A stretch of 64,000 bases of DNA from Phaeotremella fagi (GCA_001599715.1 BCHU01000010.1:62001-126000); one strand, 5' to 3'. Shown: positions 33,519-47,343, counted from the first letter of the stretch. The notes: generated from the letters alone by a model not told the origin. Made by a program: numbers and translations.

Positions 33519-35274
33519 ATGACCATGCCGGAATTCCTGAAAACCACCAAAATACCAATCCCATCAGAAGCAAGATTGAAAGCACTCTACAACACCAACA
33601 CGACTCAAAGAATCTCGAATCCAACGGGATACAGCGCGAACGTCGATTGGTGGATTAAAGTGATCAACGAGAATTTGAAGAACGGTTATATAAACTCCGT
33701 TGCTGACGATGCCCCAGATGGGAGCTCGAAACTTGTCATTGGGTTTGATGAACGTTTAATTGGGAGATTTGAATTTGGTGATTTGAAACCTAAAGGATTC
33801 GGAGGTGTTTTCGTGAGTCCGACGAATCTTGTCGTATCTTGTCGTTGTCATGTTGGAGACTGAATGAAGGGATAGGAAACAATGTTAAATTCAACCCCGA
33901 AGACTTTGTTTCCATTGAAGGAATTTGATTCGTCGACGATACCGATAAACACACCTCCATCGTTAACTTCCAGGATAATAGGGAGACCGTTATGGTGGGC
34001 TTTGTCTCAGTTGAACCCATTTGATTCGGATGGGATAGTGAAAGAAGAGATATTATGGAAGAGATATAACGGGAAGGAATTCGTTCATCTTGGTTTACTT
34101 CAGGTAACTCCACAAATCGTTTACATAAATACGTTACTTGAAGTGCTAAACAATTTGATAGCAAACTTCAACAGCGTTTATCAATTACATGAAAGATAAC
34201 CCTCTAATCGAATATTCAGATCAATTATTCAATCTCGATACTTTTCATCAAAAGTTCTCAGATGTTCTGCTAGCTACTCCACATGGTGGATTGGCGAAAA
34301 GGGATTGTGAGATTTTGATTAAATGGTTAGAAAGAGATTTGGGGGTTGTGATAACAGATGGCGAGGTGGGTGTATTTTAACCATTCACTATGAGGAATGT
34401 ATTGACTAGATACAGGTTATCAAAATTCTTGATCCTAACGACCAACAAAGTGAGAATGAAATCAAAGAAGCTGATAGAGGGACTTTATCTATCATCATCA
34501 CCACTGAAAAGATCGAAAATCAAATCCAAGGAATAGAGAAAGAGATCAATGTGTGAGTGGGAGTCAATCGAGTACCTCTAAACCCTACCTTAAGGTCCAA
34601 CGAAAAAGCCAAGAAACATCTCAAACTATCCCAAAAATCAATTTCCTTGACCTACCTAAGATCGAAAAAACAACTCGAAGATCTACTGCTGAAAAGGGTG
34701 AATTCTCTCGAACAGTTGAAATCGGTGTTACGGGGGATAAACACTGCCAGAGGGGATATAGAAGTAAGTGCCCCTCCTCCCCTTCCCATCACCAATACTA
34801 ACATCTGGAATGAAGATCCTGAAAGCATACACGAAATCAACATCAACCTTATCGTCCATACTGAAAAACCCTTTATTGGATCTAAAGAACGTTGAAAGTG
34901 TGACGGAAGGGTTGGCAGAGGTTTTAGCTGATTCGGAGGAGATTTCGGAAGCTGTTAGTGTTGGTGGCAGGGTTGTTGTTGGGGATATCGGTGATGATGA
35001 GGAGTTGGAGAGGGAGTTGGAGGGTTTGGTTAAGGAGGAGAAGGAGGCTGCTGCTGCGGCAGCAGTAGTAGCAGCTGCTGAGAGGCAGAAGGCGAAGGAA
35101 GAAATGAAGGGAACGAGTCACGAAAAGATATTGACCGATGGTACGACATCATCGACTGAGGTTGAAAACGCATTGCATAAACTCCAATCACCCCAGGAAG
35201 GGATTCATGTCCAGATAAACAGGGAGGAAGAGGGGAAAGAACCGAGTCAGAATGAAAGGGTTTTAGCGGAGTGA
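33519..35274 (+). CDS. CHM7: ESCRT-III-related Snf7-domain protein, CHM7/CHMP7-like
   Basis: About 480 residues, six exons. N-terminal part resembles CHMP7 winged-helix region (WWIKVINENLKNGYI; GRPLWWALSQLNPFDSD); then a Snf7 core of long helices (EINVSNEKAKKHLKL, SLTYLRSKKQLEDLLLKRVN, LEQLKSVLRGINTARGDIE, ILKAYTKSTSTLSSILKNP), and an acidic/Ala-rich C-terminus. In yeast and animals this protein acts at the nuclear envelope, recruiting ESCRT-III for sealing and quality control of pore complexes. Introns join in frame (GVF-ETML, LLQ-QTSTAF, DGE-VIKILD, INV-SNEK, DIE-ILKAY). Start at the first of two close ATGs (33519, 33525). Convergent with SED5. Assignment rests on domain order. Confidence 0.82.
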
Positions 35275-35488
35275 AAGCCAATTGTGGTTGCATGTCATAG
35301 ACATAGATAAAGAGCTGTTTCTGTACAAGATTGTTATTATCATGTATCATTTGTAAGCATCAAACGACCCAATCACGCTTGACATCGTGATTGTCAGGGA
35401 GATAGTTGCCCCATATAAAGCTAGAAAACAGTCTAATGCATTAAACCGATCAATACAATACAATGATTTACAGAACCCAAAAGGTTCT

Positions 35489-36889
35489 CTATGAAACTAG
35501 AATGAACACGAGGAACTGAACGAACTTGATCAGCATGTTGAAAGTGAAAGGTACAGTTTAGGGGGGGACTTACGAAAATGATCAAAACGCCGAAAATCTT
35601 TAACATCAACCAACGGTTCGAAGTGACCGAAGCGTAATATTTGAGTAACTCCCTTTGTGCACCAGTCACGTTTCTACATATTTTTGCATTAGTATTTGAG
35701 GAACAGTGGAAGAGGAGGTTTGGACGTACGCTGCAATGTCTGTAGTGTCCGCATCGATTCTTTGAACGGTTTCATGTTGCTCCGCCACCATTCCTGCTAG
35801 CTGCGAAAAGATCTGACCAAGTTCAGCGATTGTTGATTCGATAGATTCTATCGCTGTAGATCTTGATTGGATGTAAGAGTCCTATCATGTTTGGCATCAG
35901 TTTTCAACACTGATTACCAACATATAGAGAGACCCACCTGTTGCTCAACCAATTGCATTTGTTGATATTCGTTGGTACTAGTCATCCCACTTTCACCTCT
36001 ATCGCCGTCGATGTTTAGAGCTAGGAAATCGGCTTTCCCTTCGCTGTTGTTTGGACCGTTTTGGTCAGCACGGGATTTGCCTTTACGATCGAAGCCTGAA
36101 CCCGGACCTGCGGGTTGTTGGGAGAACAGTAGGGAGTCTAGGTGTGTTAGTAGATGATGGAGATACAGAGTCGACGTTGACGTTGACCTACTGTTGGAAG
36201 GGGGTGGGACAGAAGCTCCAGCGGTGGTATGCATGAACTGTTCAGTTCTGTCTTTAGACGCTTTCATGTTCTAAATCCCAATCAGCTAACTCTACACGAC
36301 CACCAAGACAGCGACACCCACCTGAGTTCGTAATTCCAAAACATCCTTGAATCCCATACCCATATTAGCCAAACGACTCTGTAACAACATGACAACGTTA
36401 GAGTTATGCTCTTCAACCTGTCCCTTGGCGTTCCCATTCGAACTCGAAGGTTTCTGAGTTCTAACATAAGATTGAAGAGATGCGATTTGGGTGTTGAGTG
36501 AGGAGATGTCTTGTCGGATTATATAAGTTAATTCGGATATTTCGATTGGTCTATCGTCGAATAAAGTTTTTCTTTTGGCCACTGGACGTTTGGTTCAGTA
36601 TCAGGTAACAGTGTTAGGGGGAATACTCACGTTGAGCAAGTTTTTGAAGTTTCAACGTAGTGTTATTGATATCTTTCCCAATCTGACCTGCCATCCTTGA
36701 GAATTCAGATTTCTTCCCTGGAACAGGACCGTTACTGGTACCGTTACCGTTACCATTCAACAAAGATTGTTTAACGTCTTTATCTTTATCTTTAGACGTT
36801 GAGGTTGAGGATGAAGCTGGGATCGCCGTTCTTGATTTTATAGAGTTGAGGGCGGAATGGAACTCTGCTGTTCTATCTTTTGGTGCCAT
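35489..36889 (-). CDS. SED5: Golgi syntaxin-5 homologue (Qa-SNARE)
   Basis: t-SNARE of ER-Golgi and intra-Golgi fusion, about 370 residues, six exons. N-terminal DRTAEFHSALNSIKSR is the conserved syntaxin-5 peptide that binds SLY1-type SM proteins; next an Habc-like helical region (LFDDRPIEISELTYIIRQDI...LNTQIASLQSYV), then the SNARE motif (STIAELGQIFSQLAGMVAEQ with the zero-layer Gln, HETVQRIDADT) and a C-terminal membrane anchor split by the last intron (LMLKIFGVLIIF then FVQFLVFILVS, stop 35489-35491). A frame-only reading would miss the last exon. Divergent from Sm G across about 250 bp. High certainty. Confidence 0.95.
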
Positions 36890-36919
36890 TGTGGGGGTGG
36901 TTAGAATACCTTTATATCA

Positions 36920-36956
36920 ATAGATAGATATAAGAATAAGAATAAGAATAAGATAT
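36920..36956 (+). repeat. AATAAG-type hexamer repeat in the SED5/Sm G promoter
   Basis: About three to four AAGAAT units flanked by GATA-rich sequence between the two divergent genes. Simple repeat. Confidence 0.6.
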
Positions 36957-37138
36957 ATCTAAATTGTGGTGTTGTCGACGTTTTGCTATGCTGTCAACAT
37001 TACAAGTACACTCTAACGCGCCGAATGAGGAAGCGCCACAATCGGAAATAACTCTAATCCCGAGTCATTCATAATAATCCTCTACCATAAATCATCCATC
37101 TCTACTCTATCTCTAACCAAAACCACACCAAAAACAAA

Positions 37139-37686
37139 ATGTCAAGACCAGCTCAACCAGAGTTAAAGAGTAAGTCCCCCTACTCATCCTATACAGCAGA
37201 GCTAATAGATACAATCAGAATTCATGGATCGTCGTCTCTATCTCCATCTCCAAGGTGGGAGACAGGTTTCAGGCATTCTACGTGGTTTCGACATGTTTTT
37301 GAATTTGGTCGTTGATCAGGCTTTTGAGGAATTGGGTGGGGGGAATAGGAAGGCTTGTGGAATGGTTGTAAGTGTCGTTACCTTTTTGGGGGCAGATGGG
37401 GGTTTGAATTGCAGCTCGAGGTTGGATTTGGATTTTGCATTTGGATCTTTGAGGAATTCTTTTGGATTCTTCTTTATCTTGTCGTTTGTCTTTGTCCAGT
37501 GGATTTGATTGGAAGGACATAAGACGGGGTTGGAAAAATTAATCACAAGTTAATCCCAATGATCCCATCGTCCAATTCCAATTTCATCAAACTCCAACAT
37601 TCTAAACGATAAACTAACCCCCACCCCAGGTCATCCGTGGAAATTCAGTCTCCTCAATGGAAGTTCTAGATAGTATGAGGGTCTAG
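37139..37686 (+). CDS. SMX2: Small nuclear ribonucleoprotein Sm G
   Basis: Subunit of the heteroheptameric Sm ring around spliceosomal snRNAs; about 79 residues, matching the family. Three exons: MSRPAQPELK, then KFMDRRLYLHLQGGRQVSGI and LRGFDMFLNLVVDQAFEE, then VIRGNSVSSMEVLDSMRV. Sm1 motif (LQGGRQVSGILRGFDMFLNLVV) and Sm2 motif (VIRGNSV) are intact. The second intron is comparatively long (about 260 nt, 37369-37630); frames that continue into it on either strand are not coding. Confidence 0.96.
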
Positions 37687-37976
37687 CGGATGTTGAGATC
37701 CATAGAAAGGAAAGACGTAGAACCAATCAAACCACCAAACCACCATCAAACACCAATGGTTGAACTCAGATCGTATAAATACCAACCCATTTATTTTAGG
37801 TATTTGTGAAGTAACACACAAGCTTGTAGAATAATTCGATGATCACCTTATGAAAGTTTTTTATACCCCTCGAAGTCGTGATGGATGGGCTCAACTGAAA
37901 ACGATGATCATACTACTGGATTACATGGATGGACGTTCAATCATACAGAAAGAAGTATGCTACAATCATCTATAAT

Positions 37977-39308
37977 CTATTGTCTACTAGCTATCTCGTT
38001 GATTACTCTACTACAAATATTCACTCCTTCTTTAACGATCTCTCTATCGCCCTCTACGACTTTATCGATAAACTTTCCAAAGAATCTATCAGGATGAAAA
38101 ATGAGAATAGCGTTTCGTAAAGTCTTCTTGAGTCTAGTCGCATCATCATCGTCTCTCCCCTTCCCCTTGCCTTTCTCGTCATCATAACCATCTTTCGAAA
38201 GATCGATGAGAAACTCCGAAATATTGGTATAAGACAAATCATCATTCCCGACCCCAGTCCCACTCCCTTGATAGATAGGCCAAGGAATATCCTTAAACCT
38301 CAATTCCACCTTTTCACCAATAAACTTCCATTTCTGTAAATACAACTCCCTAACCACAAGTCTATCCCTGTCAATCTTATTCTGTTTAACCTCAGACAAT
38401 TCTTTCTCCAATTTCTCAATTCGTCGACGTTCCTCTTTCTCCCTTTTCAATCTCTCTTTATCCTCCCGGATCTGTCTCTCAATCCTTTCTTTCTCCCTTC
38501 GTTCCCTCTCTAAAATCTCTGAAGCATGTTGACGACGATACATCCCTTCCCTGATGAATTCAACGTATTCTTCCTCGGTCATTGATCCGATTGGGGGTTG
38601 ACCTTTAAGGATTTCTTTGAAAGGATCTCGACGAGCACTAGCGCTGCTTTGGGTGGGGTCTTGATTAGGTCGAAATCGTTTAGGGATATGGAGATCATGA
38701 AATGAATTCGAATTCGTAGGTTCTTCCCAATGAGCTAAATTCGGTTCAAATTTATTCATCTCCTCTTGAGCCATCCAATGAAGTTTATCGTTCATCTCCT
38801 CAGGTTCGAGTAGATCATCGAATTGAGTTCTACCAGTCCTAGTGTGGGTGGAAGTTGATGTCGTAGTGTGTGTAAACGAAAATCCAGAAGTCGACGTCCT
38901 AGTATGGGTAAACGAGAACCCAGAAGTCGAAGTTCCAGCATGAGAAACACTAAAACCCGTTTCCTCCCATTCCTCCTCTAAATCCTTCGACAACGGTTGC
39001 TGTCGCGGCAGCGGCTGCGGTCGTCGTCTAGGAGGTGAAATCGAATCAACCCGAAAAGATCTAGGTGGAGTAACAGCTAACCCATTAGCTCTCGCTATCC
39101 GACGTGCTTCTTTCGCTAGTCGTTTAGTTTCTTTGGTATATAATCGAGTTGCTTTGTCGGATTTCGTTTCTTTCCTATAAAAGGGAATGGGTGTTAGTGG
39201 GATGAGAGGAGGGAGGGTGGGGGGTGGGACGTACAATTTTATTTTACTTGGTTTAGGGATTTTGTAGTCGTCTTCGATATCGTCTGGGATTTCTATTATT
39301 TCTGGCAT
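37977..39308 (-). CDS. Coiled-coil protein with C-terminal J-like HPD segment
   Basis: About 423 residues in two exons: an in-frame 60-nt intron (39175-39234, GTACGT...ACTAAC...TAG) would otherwise add a Pro-rich stretch (VPPPTLPPLIPL). Start at 39308. Order: acidic N-terminus (PEIIEIPDDIEDDY), a basic region, repeats of G(F/S)(S/T)HT(R/T)TSTSGF (near residues 120-165), a long charged coiled coil (ERERREKERIERQIREDKE and following), and a C-terminal block where helix-like RLKKTLRNAILI is followed by FHPDRF and a second helix (EIVKEGVNICSRVINEIAS). This is like helices II-III of a J domain with its HPD loop, though placed at the C-terminus. Could be an Hsp70-cofactor-like protein; function unproven. 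Confidence 0.72.
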   Translation of the reverse strand: MPEIIEIPDDIEDDYKIPKPSKIKLYVPPPTLPPLIPLTPIPFYRKETKSDKATRLYTKETKRLAKEARRIARANGLAVTPPRSFRVDSISPPRRRPQPLPRQQPLSKDLEEEWEETGFSVSHAGTSTSGFSFTHTRTSTSGFSFTHTTTSTSTHTRTGRTQFDDLLEPEEMNDKLHWMAQEEMNKFEPNLAHWEEPTNSNSFHDLHIPKRFRPNQDPTQSSASARRDPFKEILKGQPPIGSMTEEEYVEFIREGMYRRQHASEILERERREKERIERQIREDKERLKREKEERRRIEKLEKELSEVKQNKIDRDRLVVRELYLQKWKFIGEKVELRFKDIPWPIYQGSGTGVGNDDLSYTNISEFLIDLSKDGYDDEKGKGKGRDDDDATRLKKTLRNAILIFHPDRFFGKFIDKVVEGDREIVKEGVNICSRVINEIASRQ

Positions 39309-40046
39309 CGGTGGGAGGATGGTGGGGTTGGGAGGTGGTTGTGTCGGGTTGGGAGAGATGATTGTTGTCTACCAGTTGTGACTGTTGATGTTGATGTTAG
39401 AGTAGAGTGTAGTGGTTTGTGAACGTCTTATTGTTCATCATAATGAGTGGCGAAATTCAAAGGTGGCAAATTGATTGGATCCACAATAATGTAAAGAAAG
39501 ATCGTTCTCAAGTACTTATAAATGAAGAAGAACAACTTAAACTCATAACCTAAGATTGGATTGCTTCCTTGGACACGTTGATGTAAGACACCACACTGTT
39601 GAAACCTACACCAAGCTTAAAGGGGGAATTAAGTTCTGTTACTAATTAAAGCGTGCCTATGGCTGGTGCAGAGTGAATTAAATTTCCTTTTCCTTGACGA
39701 CGAGGTGAGGGAGGTGTTGAGTAAGTTAATTAACATTTCTTCTGTTTCCACTTTACAACATCTTATGATGAACATACCATATTATTGCTAGGATATACAC
39801 AAACAACACATTGTACATACATATGGGCTATGGTATAGTCGATATTCTCCAAGTACAATCGATCCCACGCGACCTTGACAACCAACTTGAGAGTTTTGAT
39901 GGATTGATGGTGATGGTGATGGACACGGAAACGAAGAAGAATCAACAACAGTGCGCATCAATCAGTCCAATCCAGCCCAATTCAAGTAAACACTTATCAT
40001 TGATATAAACATCTAACCACCTAACTCGAACATACATTATCCAACC
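39309..40046. other. Intergenic, divergent promoters
   Basis: 738 bp between two divergent genes. Open frames here (39763-39948 minus, 39811-40008 plus) are short and unsupported. A CTAACCACCTAACTCG leader lies just before the ATG at 40047. Confidence 0.45.
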
Positions 40047-42147
40047 ATGTCATCCTATTTCCAGAAGTACTATGGAGTCCCCCACCATCCATCTTTCCCC
40101 CCACCAGTTCAAACCACCTCAACCTCAACAGCGAAAACACCACCCATACCCACCTCCCCTCTCCCCTCACTCCCAGCAACCCCAACAAAATCAAATCCAA
40201 CAACCCCAATACGATCATCTACACCAACCTCTCCAAAATCAGCTAACCGTCTCTTAACCAGTTCACCTACATCACCAACATTCCAGGATAACCTCTCTTT
40301 CAGGGAGAGTTGGTTATTCACGCGTCCGACTCCTCCTCTACCCTCTGTTGACATAGCAACACGTCAACGGCAACGTACTTTTAGTACTAAATCCATTTCT
40401 GATCGGTCGGGGTTAACTGATGAACTCTTACCTGAGGAGTTTGATTTGAAACTGATTGAAACGGCGGTTAAAGGACGAAGGGCTAGTGCGTCTAGTCATA
40501 GGTTACTTACACCGACTCCTTTTGAGACGGGTTCGTCGAGGGTAAGTGGGCTCCTAAATATACCAAACCTCGTTAACTGATTAAACGATATTAGATCCCT
40601 GATTCTAAGATATCTGATATCCACCACGCAAACAATATCGAAATCGAAGGGAACGACGATACCAGTCTCCGTAAAAGATCATCAGAACTTGCGGCAGCAT
40701 TGGCTAAACTCCCTTGGGCAGAACCACCACACAGAGATTCAACTTCTTTATCTATATCAACAAAATCCATTCAATCTCGATCACCGTCAAACCCCAAATA
40801 TCGTCAGACTCCAACTCCAACTCAAACTTTTTCATCCGCTATCCATCATTCCGATGGTGATCATTCCCGAACGGGAGATATCGTTACTGACGATCTCGTC
40901 CCCACTGGAGGGCTGACGACGATAACAGATGGAGATAGATTCTTATCACCTGATCGGAGACTCTCGAATATCTCAGGAATGGCAGAAAAAGATTATTCCA
41001 TCCAATCCACCCCTCAACCCCGTAAAAGATTAAGTTCAGGATCGATCTTCAACCGTTCAGCCCGTTCCTCAATGACATCCGCGATTCAACGTATGATCTC
41101 CAAAAGGTCATTACGACGTTCCACCCAGACCCAAACCCAAACTGAACAGACTCACGAAACGAAGCTAGATCTTATTACAAGTAAATATTCACCATCGAAT
41201 TTCAGTCATTCGGGATATAATGTCTCAGGGAGGGAATGGATCGTTAGTGATGTTATTGAAGATACCGAGGAAATGTTGGAATTGGAAGCTTTAGTTGGGA
41301 GGGCTGTAGTTCTGGAAAGAATACTTAGGTCGGGAAAGAGGGTGGGTAGATGGTTTTCTTGGAGTACTGGTATTGATAATCGAATTAGATAAGCGTCACA
41401 CCAAAAAAACATACTTTGTTAAGAAGATTGACGACATCCACCAAATCATCCAACGACCGTCTTTCAATCCAACGTAAACCCTCCAAACGAAAAAGCGTTA
41501 AAAGAAAATCAAATTCTACTACCAGTTCACATTCCAACTCCAATTCCAATTCCACACGACAGCAGGAAGACAATTTACGTCAATTACTGTTGAGGAAGTT
41601 GAGACGTGATTCCGATAATGAGGATTTGTTCACTGTAGGAGGGAGTAGGGAGGGGAGTGAACATCATCAAAGGATTTTATCTGTTGAGTTACAACCCGAG
41701 GAGGGGATAAAAGTATTTCCTGAAGGTTATAAATATCATTTCGATCGTACAAATTCAATTCCCAATCCCAATACCAGTACCAAATCCAAAACTCGAAGGA
41801 AATCAAAGAGATATTCAATCACCAACGCCATTTCAAACCTACAACCAGCTTTAGGGATCAATCCCAACCCTCCCGAGAAAGGGGTTGAACATCTCAAACC
41901 GAAACCGAAACCACCAAGGAATAGCGTCAACATGACGATAGATAATCTCCGTCCTTTACAATCATGTATCCCGACATCGATTGATTCGAATAAAGAAACC
42001 ACCAGAATTAATGTTCGTCCTAAACAAGCTACACGTTCTGGTTCGAGGAGGATAGTCGTTCCTTTGGTATTGATATTGGTTGTTATTCTTATTACGGGGT
42101 TGTTGGCTGGTTTGCTTAGTCGACATCAGGGTGTTGTTGGGAATTGA
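40047..42147 (+). CDS. Ser/Thr-rich disordered protein with a C-terminal transmembrane segment
   Basis: Unrecognised, about 670 residues in three exons. Intron 1 begins after SSR (GTAAGTGGG at about 40543) and ends before IPDSKISD; intron 2 (41342-41388, 47 nt) joins SGKR to ISVTPKKHTLLRRLTT, the only GT..AG pair I found that links the two long frames in phase. Most of the chain is low complexity with many Ser-Pro/Thr-Pro sites and basic patches (RKPSKRKSVKRK), likely kinase targets. Near the C-terminus SRRIVVPLVLILVVILITGLLAGLL is a single TM with 9-10 residues after it, suggesting a tail-anchored protein. A small conserved-looking segment, SGREWIVSDVIEDTEEMLE, is the best region for a homology search. 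Role unknown. Confidence 0.7.
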
Positions 42148-42544
42148 GCGGTAGGGGGGGGGGGGGGGGGGGGGGCTGGTTTTGGTTTTGGGTGATTCCT
42201 CTTCTTGTTTCTTGTTTCTTGTTTCTTGCTTCTTGATTTACCTTTCTCCACATTCATCTACAAAACACACATATATATCAACATTCATACATTCAGATCA
42301 TACCTTCAGTTCATACATTCAATTTATACCTTCAGTACCTACTTGGACAGTATGTTGTACTGAGACCTCGAAAGACATAACGCTTTGAATCTCTACAATG
42401 GTAGTGATTGCATGTTCGGCATTAACCAATACCACAAAATTGTAAATGCTTGTGCAGCGAAAACTCTCTCCACAATTTGAATTCATCAAAAACACTACGG
42501 GTAAAGGAAACCAGACCTGCACACAGGAACCATACAGCACGCTC
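42148..42544. other. Intergenic between convergent genes
   Basis: Contains the G tract, the TTCTTGT repeat and TCATACATTCA-like repeats (42285-42330). No gene. Confidence 0.5.
42154..42175 (+). repeat. Poly-G tract, 22 G
   Basis: Uninterrupted run of 22 G starting seven bases after the stop codon of the single-TM protein gene, followed at about 42202-42234 by TTCTTGT-type repeats. It could fold as a G-quadruplex in DNA or the 3' UTR, and its length is prone to sequencing error. Confidence 0.85.
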
Positions 42545-44204
<1,660 letters not shown>

Positions 44205-44580
44205 TATGGTCTAGGTGTGGGGTTGGGAGATTGGAACTACATTGCTTATTATCTTACCGTTTTATATATGACTCCAACTCTTTCCTTCTTCCCCGTTCGC
44301 TAAGGCTAAGTTCAGAATGAAGAGATCAGATTGGTCGAAGATGGAATGAACGGCTGAACGGCGAATAGGCCAACAGGCCAACAGGCAAAACGGCCAATCT
44401 CTCCACGACTTCGTAGACGGCAGAACGGTAAACGACAAGTAAATCTGTTACCTTAATATGTTTTTCACTATACAACGACAATGATAAGTAGATAAAATTG
44501 ACTATATATATCATAGTTGCTGTGTCTGGAATCACGTTTCTTTTCTTATCAAATCCAGTACCTACCGTAACTTATCAATA
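44205..44580. promoter_or_regulatory. Divergent promoter PLP enzyme / amino-acid permease with ACGG repeats
   Basis: 376-bp spacer with five ACGG words in 79 bp, all on the plus strand: 44350-44353, 44358-44361, 44390-44393, 44417-44420 and 44425-44428. Between them is a short tandem repeat, AGGCCAAC twice then AGGC (about 44366-44385). CGG triplets are the usual half-sites of Zn2Cys6 regulators. CGGCCAAT (44391-44398) recurs at 49979-49986 in the upstream region of the nearby regulator gene. Confidence 0.45.
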
Positions 44581-47143
44581 ATGTCTCAGGAAATCCAGAC
44601 TGACAACGAAGTGGCAGATAAAGGTTTAGGTTTGACAGACTCCGTTACGGGTTCGAAAGAGATTTCTATCATTCAAGTCACTGAGTTAGATCAGAATCAT
44701 GAGCTCGGTAACAACGATAATGAGAACGACGTGGAGGATAGGGTTCATGTGAAACGTCAACTTCCGGAGAGGGTCGTCAGTATGATAGCTATTGCAGGTA
44801 TGTGATTCCTTCAGCTTAAATCAGTAGTACATTCCCGTACAGTAGATTAATCTCTACGATATAGGAACGATCGGTACAGGTTTATTCCGTAAGTCCCTCA
44901 AAAACAATTTTTGGTCCAGAAAGGAAAGCATTAGTAACACAAGAAAATTTCATTTTAGTGAGTAGTGGGAAAGCTATCAAAACAGGTGGAGCCGTCGGTG
45001 CAGTATTGGGATATACCGTTGTTGGTAGTTTAGTTGGAATGATGGTTAGTCATCCAAACAATTTACAATGGCTAAGTTGGTTACTGTAGATGATGTCATT
45101 AGGTGAAATGAGCGTTTATCGTCCTGATAGCGGTAATTTTGTTGCCTTCGCTGGAGATTTCATTGAACCAGCTGCTGGTTTTGCTAGTGGGTAGAGATTT
45201 CAGCTCAACTCGCTGCCCAACAATACTGACTTGCGTACTGTTCTTGTACAGCTGGATACACTTTTCTTATCTGGACTTCAGTAGCACCTGCCAATGAGAT
45301 TGTGGCAGCAGGAATCGTTTTACAGTAAGTGGCATCTACAGTACGGTATCTATTTCCGAATGATTACTGACACCAAGACATTGTTCTTCATAGATATTGG
45401 GATCAAAATAAAACTCATTTAGCGATCTACATCGTCATCATGATAATAGCGATTTGCGCCGCTAACGTCTTCGCTGTAAGATATTTTGGAGAGATAGAAT
45501 TCGTTTTTGGAATGATTAAAGTGGGTACACTTACCCTAGATTAGTCTGCCCGAACTAACGATCTGATCGTAGGTGGTGACTATCATTGGTCTCATCATCC
45601 TTGGAATCGTTTTAGACGCTGGGGGTGGTCCTAATCACGATACCATAGGGTTTCGGTAAGTCTGAACAGACTTAATGTACAGTATCTTATCTCAACCACA
45701 AACCAATCTTACAGGTATTGGAGGGAATATCCATTGAACGATAATTTCTCCGGAATCGTCCCAGTCAGTCTATCCAGGTTCTGTGGTATATGGTAAGCCT
45801 GGTCTCAGATCAAGGGTCAGTGTTCATCATTTAACAAAACATTTCATAGGTCCGTTCTTACTACTGCGGCATTCTCATTTGGCGGGACCGAAACTTTAGC
45901 TATAATTGTGAGAAAATGATCATAACAAAACATCGTCTCATTGTTACTTACTAAGTATATTTATAGGCAGCCGAAGCTAAAGATCCAAAACGAACAATGT
46001 CCAAGGCTTTCAAAAGTGTTTTCTTCAGAATCGGTGAGTGAATGTGGACAATACAGTCGATCCGATCTTTACTAACCCCCATGCATTTTAGCTGCTCTGT
46101 ACATTATCGCTATTTTCGTGGTATCACTCAATGTCCCTCTCAACGATACCGATCTGTTGACAGCAATCGCTCAAGCAAGTGGGACAGCTGCTCAATCGCC
46201 TTTCGTCATTATGCTCAACAGAGCCGGTATAGGTCAGTCCTCTATCACAATATCTTAATAATGATATCAGTACTAAATCAAACGTTCTAGCCGTTTTACC
46301 CCAAATCATCAACGCAGTAGTTTTCACTTCAGCCTTATCAGGCGCCAACGAAGCGTAAGTCCATAATTTGCTTTCAACTGAAACCATTTCCTTTCATAGT
46401 TTCTATAGTGGAACCAGAACACTAGCAGCTCTAGCTCGACAAGGTTGGGCACCAAACGTTTTCCTGAGAACGACTAAAAACGGTGTACCGATCTATGGAG
46501 TTGTTTTTGCGACCTGTGTAGCTTGTTTGGCATTTCTCAGTGTCTCAAGTGGTTCCAATGTCGCGTTCAATTGGTTAAGTAATATCACTAGTAAGGCTCT
46601 AAATCCAAATTATCATTCAAGCTTTGAGGATGTAATTCTAACCTGATTTCTTCAATCTCATTTTTCTAGCTCTAAGTCATATTTTAACCTGGCAAGGAAT
46701 TTGTGTCGCTTACATCCGTTTTCACAGTAAGTTCTGAGTTCTGAGTATAGGAATACATTATGAATTGATTATCAGAGGCGTTGAAACATCACGGTATCGA
46801 CCGTCGAAAAATTGGTCTACGGGGTTGGTTACAGCCTTATCAAGCTTGGGTCGCCCTCATAGGTTTCTTCTTGATCAGTGGGTTAAATTTCGTATAAGAA
46901 AATACCTTACAACTCATCATCCTTTTTAGTGCTTTTCAACGGTTTCACAACTTTCCTGGGATCTTTTCAGAGTACTAATTTCGTTTCGGCTTATATCAGT
47001 GTTTTCTTGTACGTAATCAGTTATCATCTCCAGAGAGATTACTTTATTGACAAAGTAACCTCTTTAGGTATATAACCTTTTATCTTGGTTTCAAATTTAC
47101 TCGACATTCTCGACTTGTTCCTATCGCTTCTATCAAGTTGTGA
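44581..47143 (+). CDS. Amino-acid permease (APC superfamily, fungal YAT type)
   Basis: Plasma-membrane amino-acid/H+ symporter of about 560 residues, broken by roughly fifteen short introns. Markers: QLPERVVSMIAIAGTIGTGLF (TM1 with its Gly-rich break), GGAVGAVLGYTVVGSLVG, SLGEMSVYRPDSGNF, the TM6 segment FSFGGTETLAIIAAEAKDPKR (GxE), SGANEAFYSGTRTLAALA and GWAPNVFLRTTKNGVP. The hydrophilic N-terminus is rich in Asp/Asn. The last exon joins SVFL to YITFYLGFKFTRHSRLVP and ends at 47143, so the C-terminal tail is rather short. Divergent from a PLP enzyme; a Zn2Cys6 gene follows convergently. Substrate specificity cannot be called. Confidence 0.93.
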
Positions 47144-47343
47144 ACGTAGACGCAAGCAAAACTCAGCTCTGGCTGCAGGTGCTACAGTATATATACGCTC
47201 GAATCACCGATAGAATACCAAGATTATGTAGAGGAGAAATATGCATTTGTGAATCGTATGAAAAATTATTGCAACTTCGGTATACTGTACCTGCCTAAAA
47301 TGCACTTCCACAAATGTATACCAACCGTCCATAGAAAATGGAT

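Noticed and set aside
39175..39234. Pro-rich insertion in the J-like protein
   Set aside because: The 60-nt stretch has GTACGT donor, ACTAAC branch and TAG acceptor, so it is best read as an in-frame intron.
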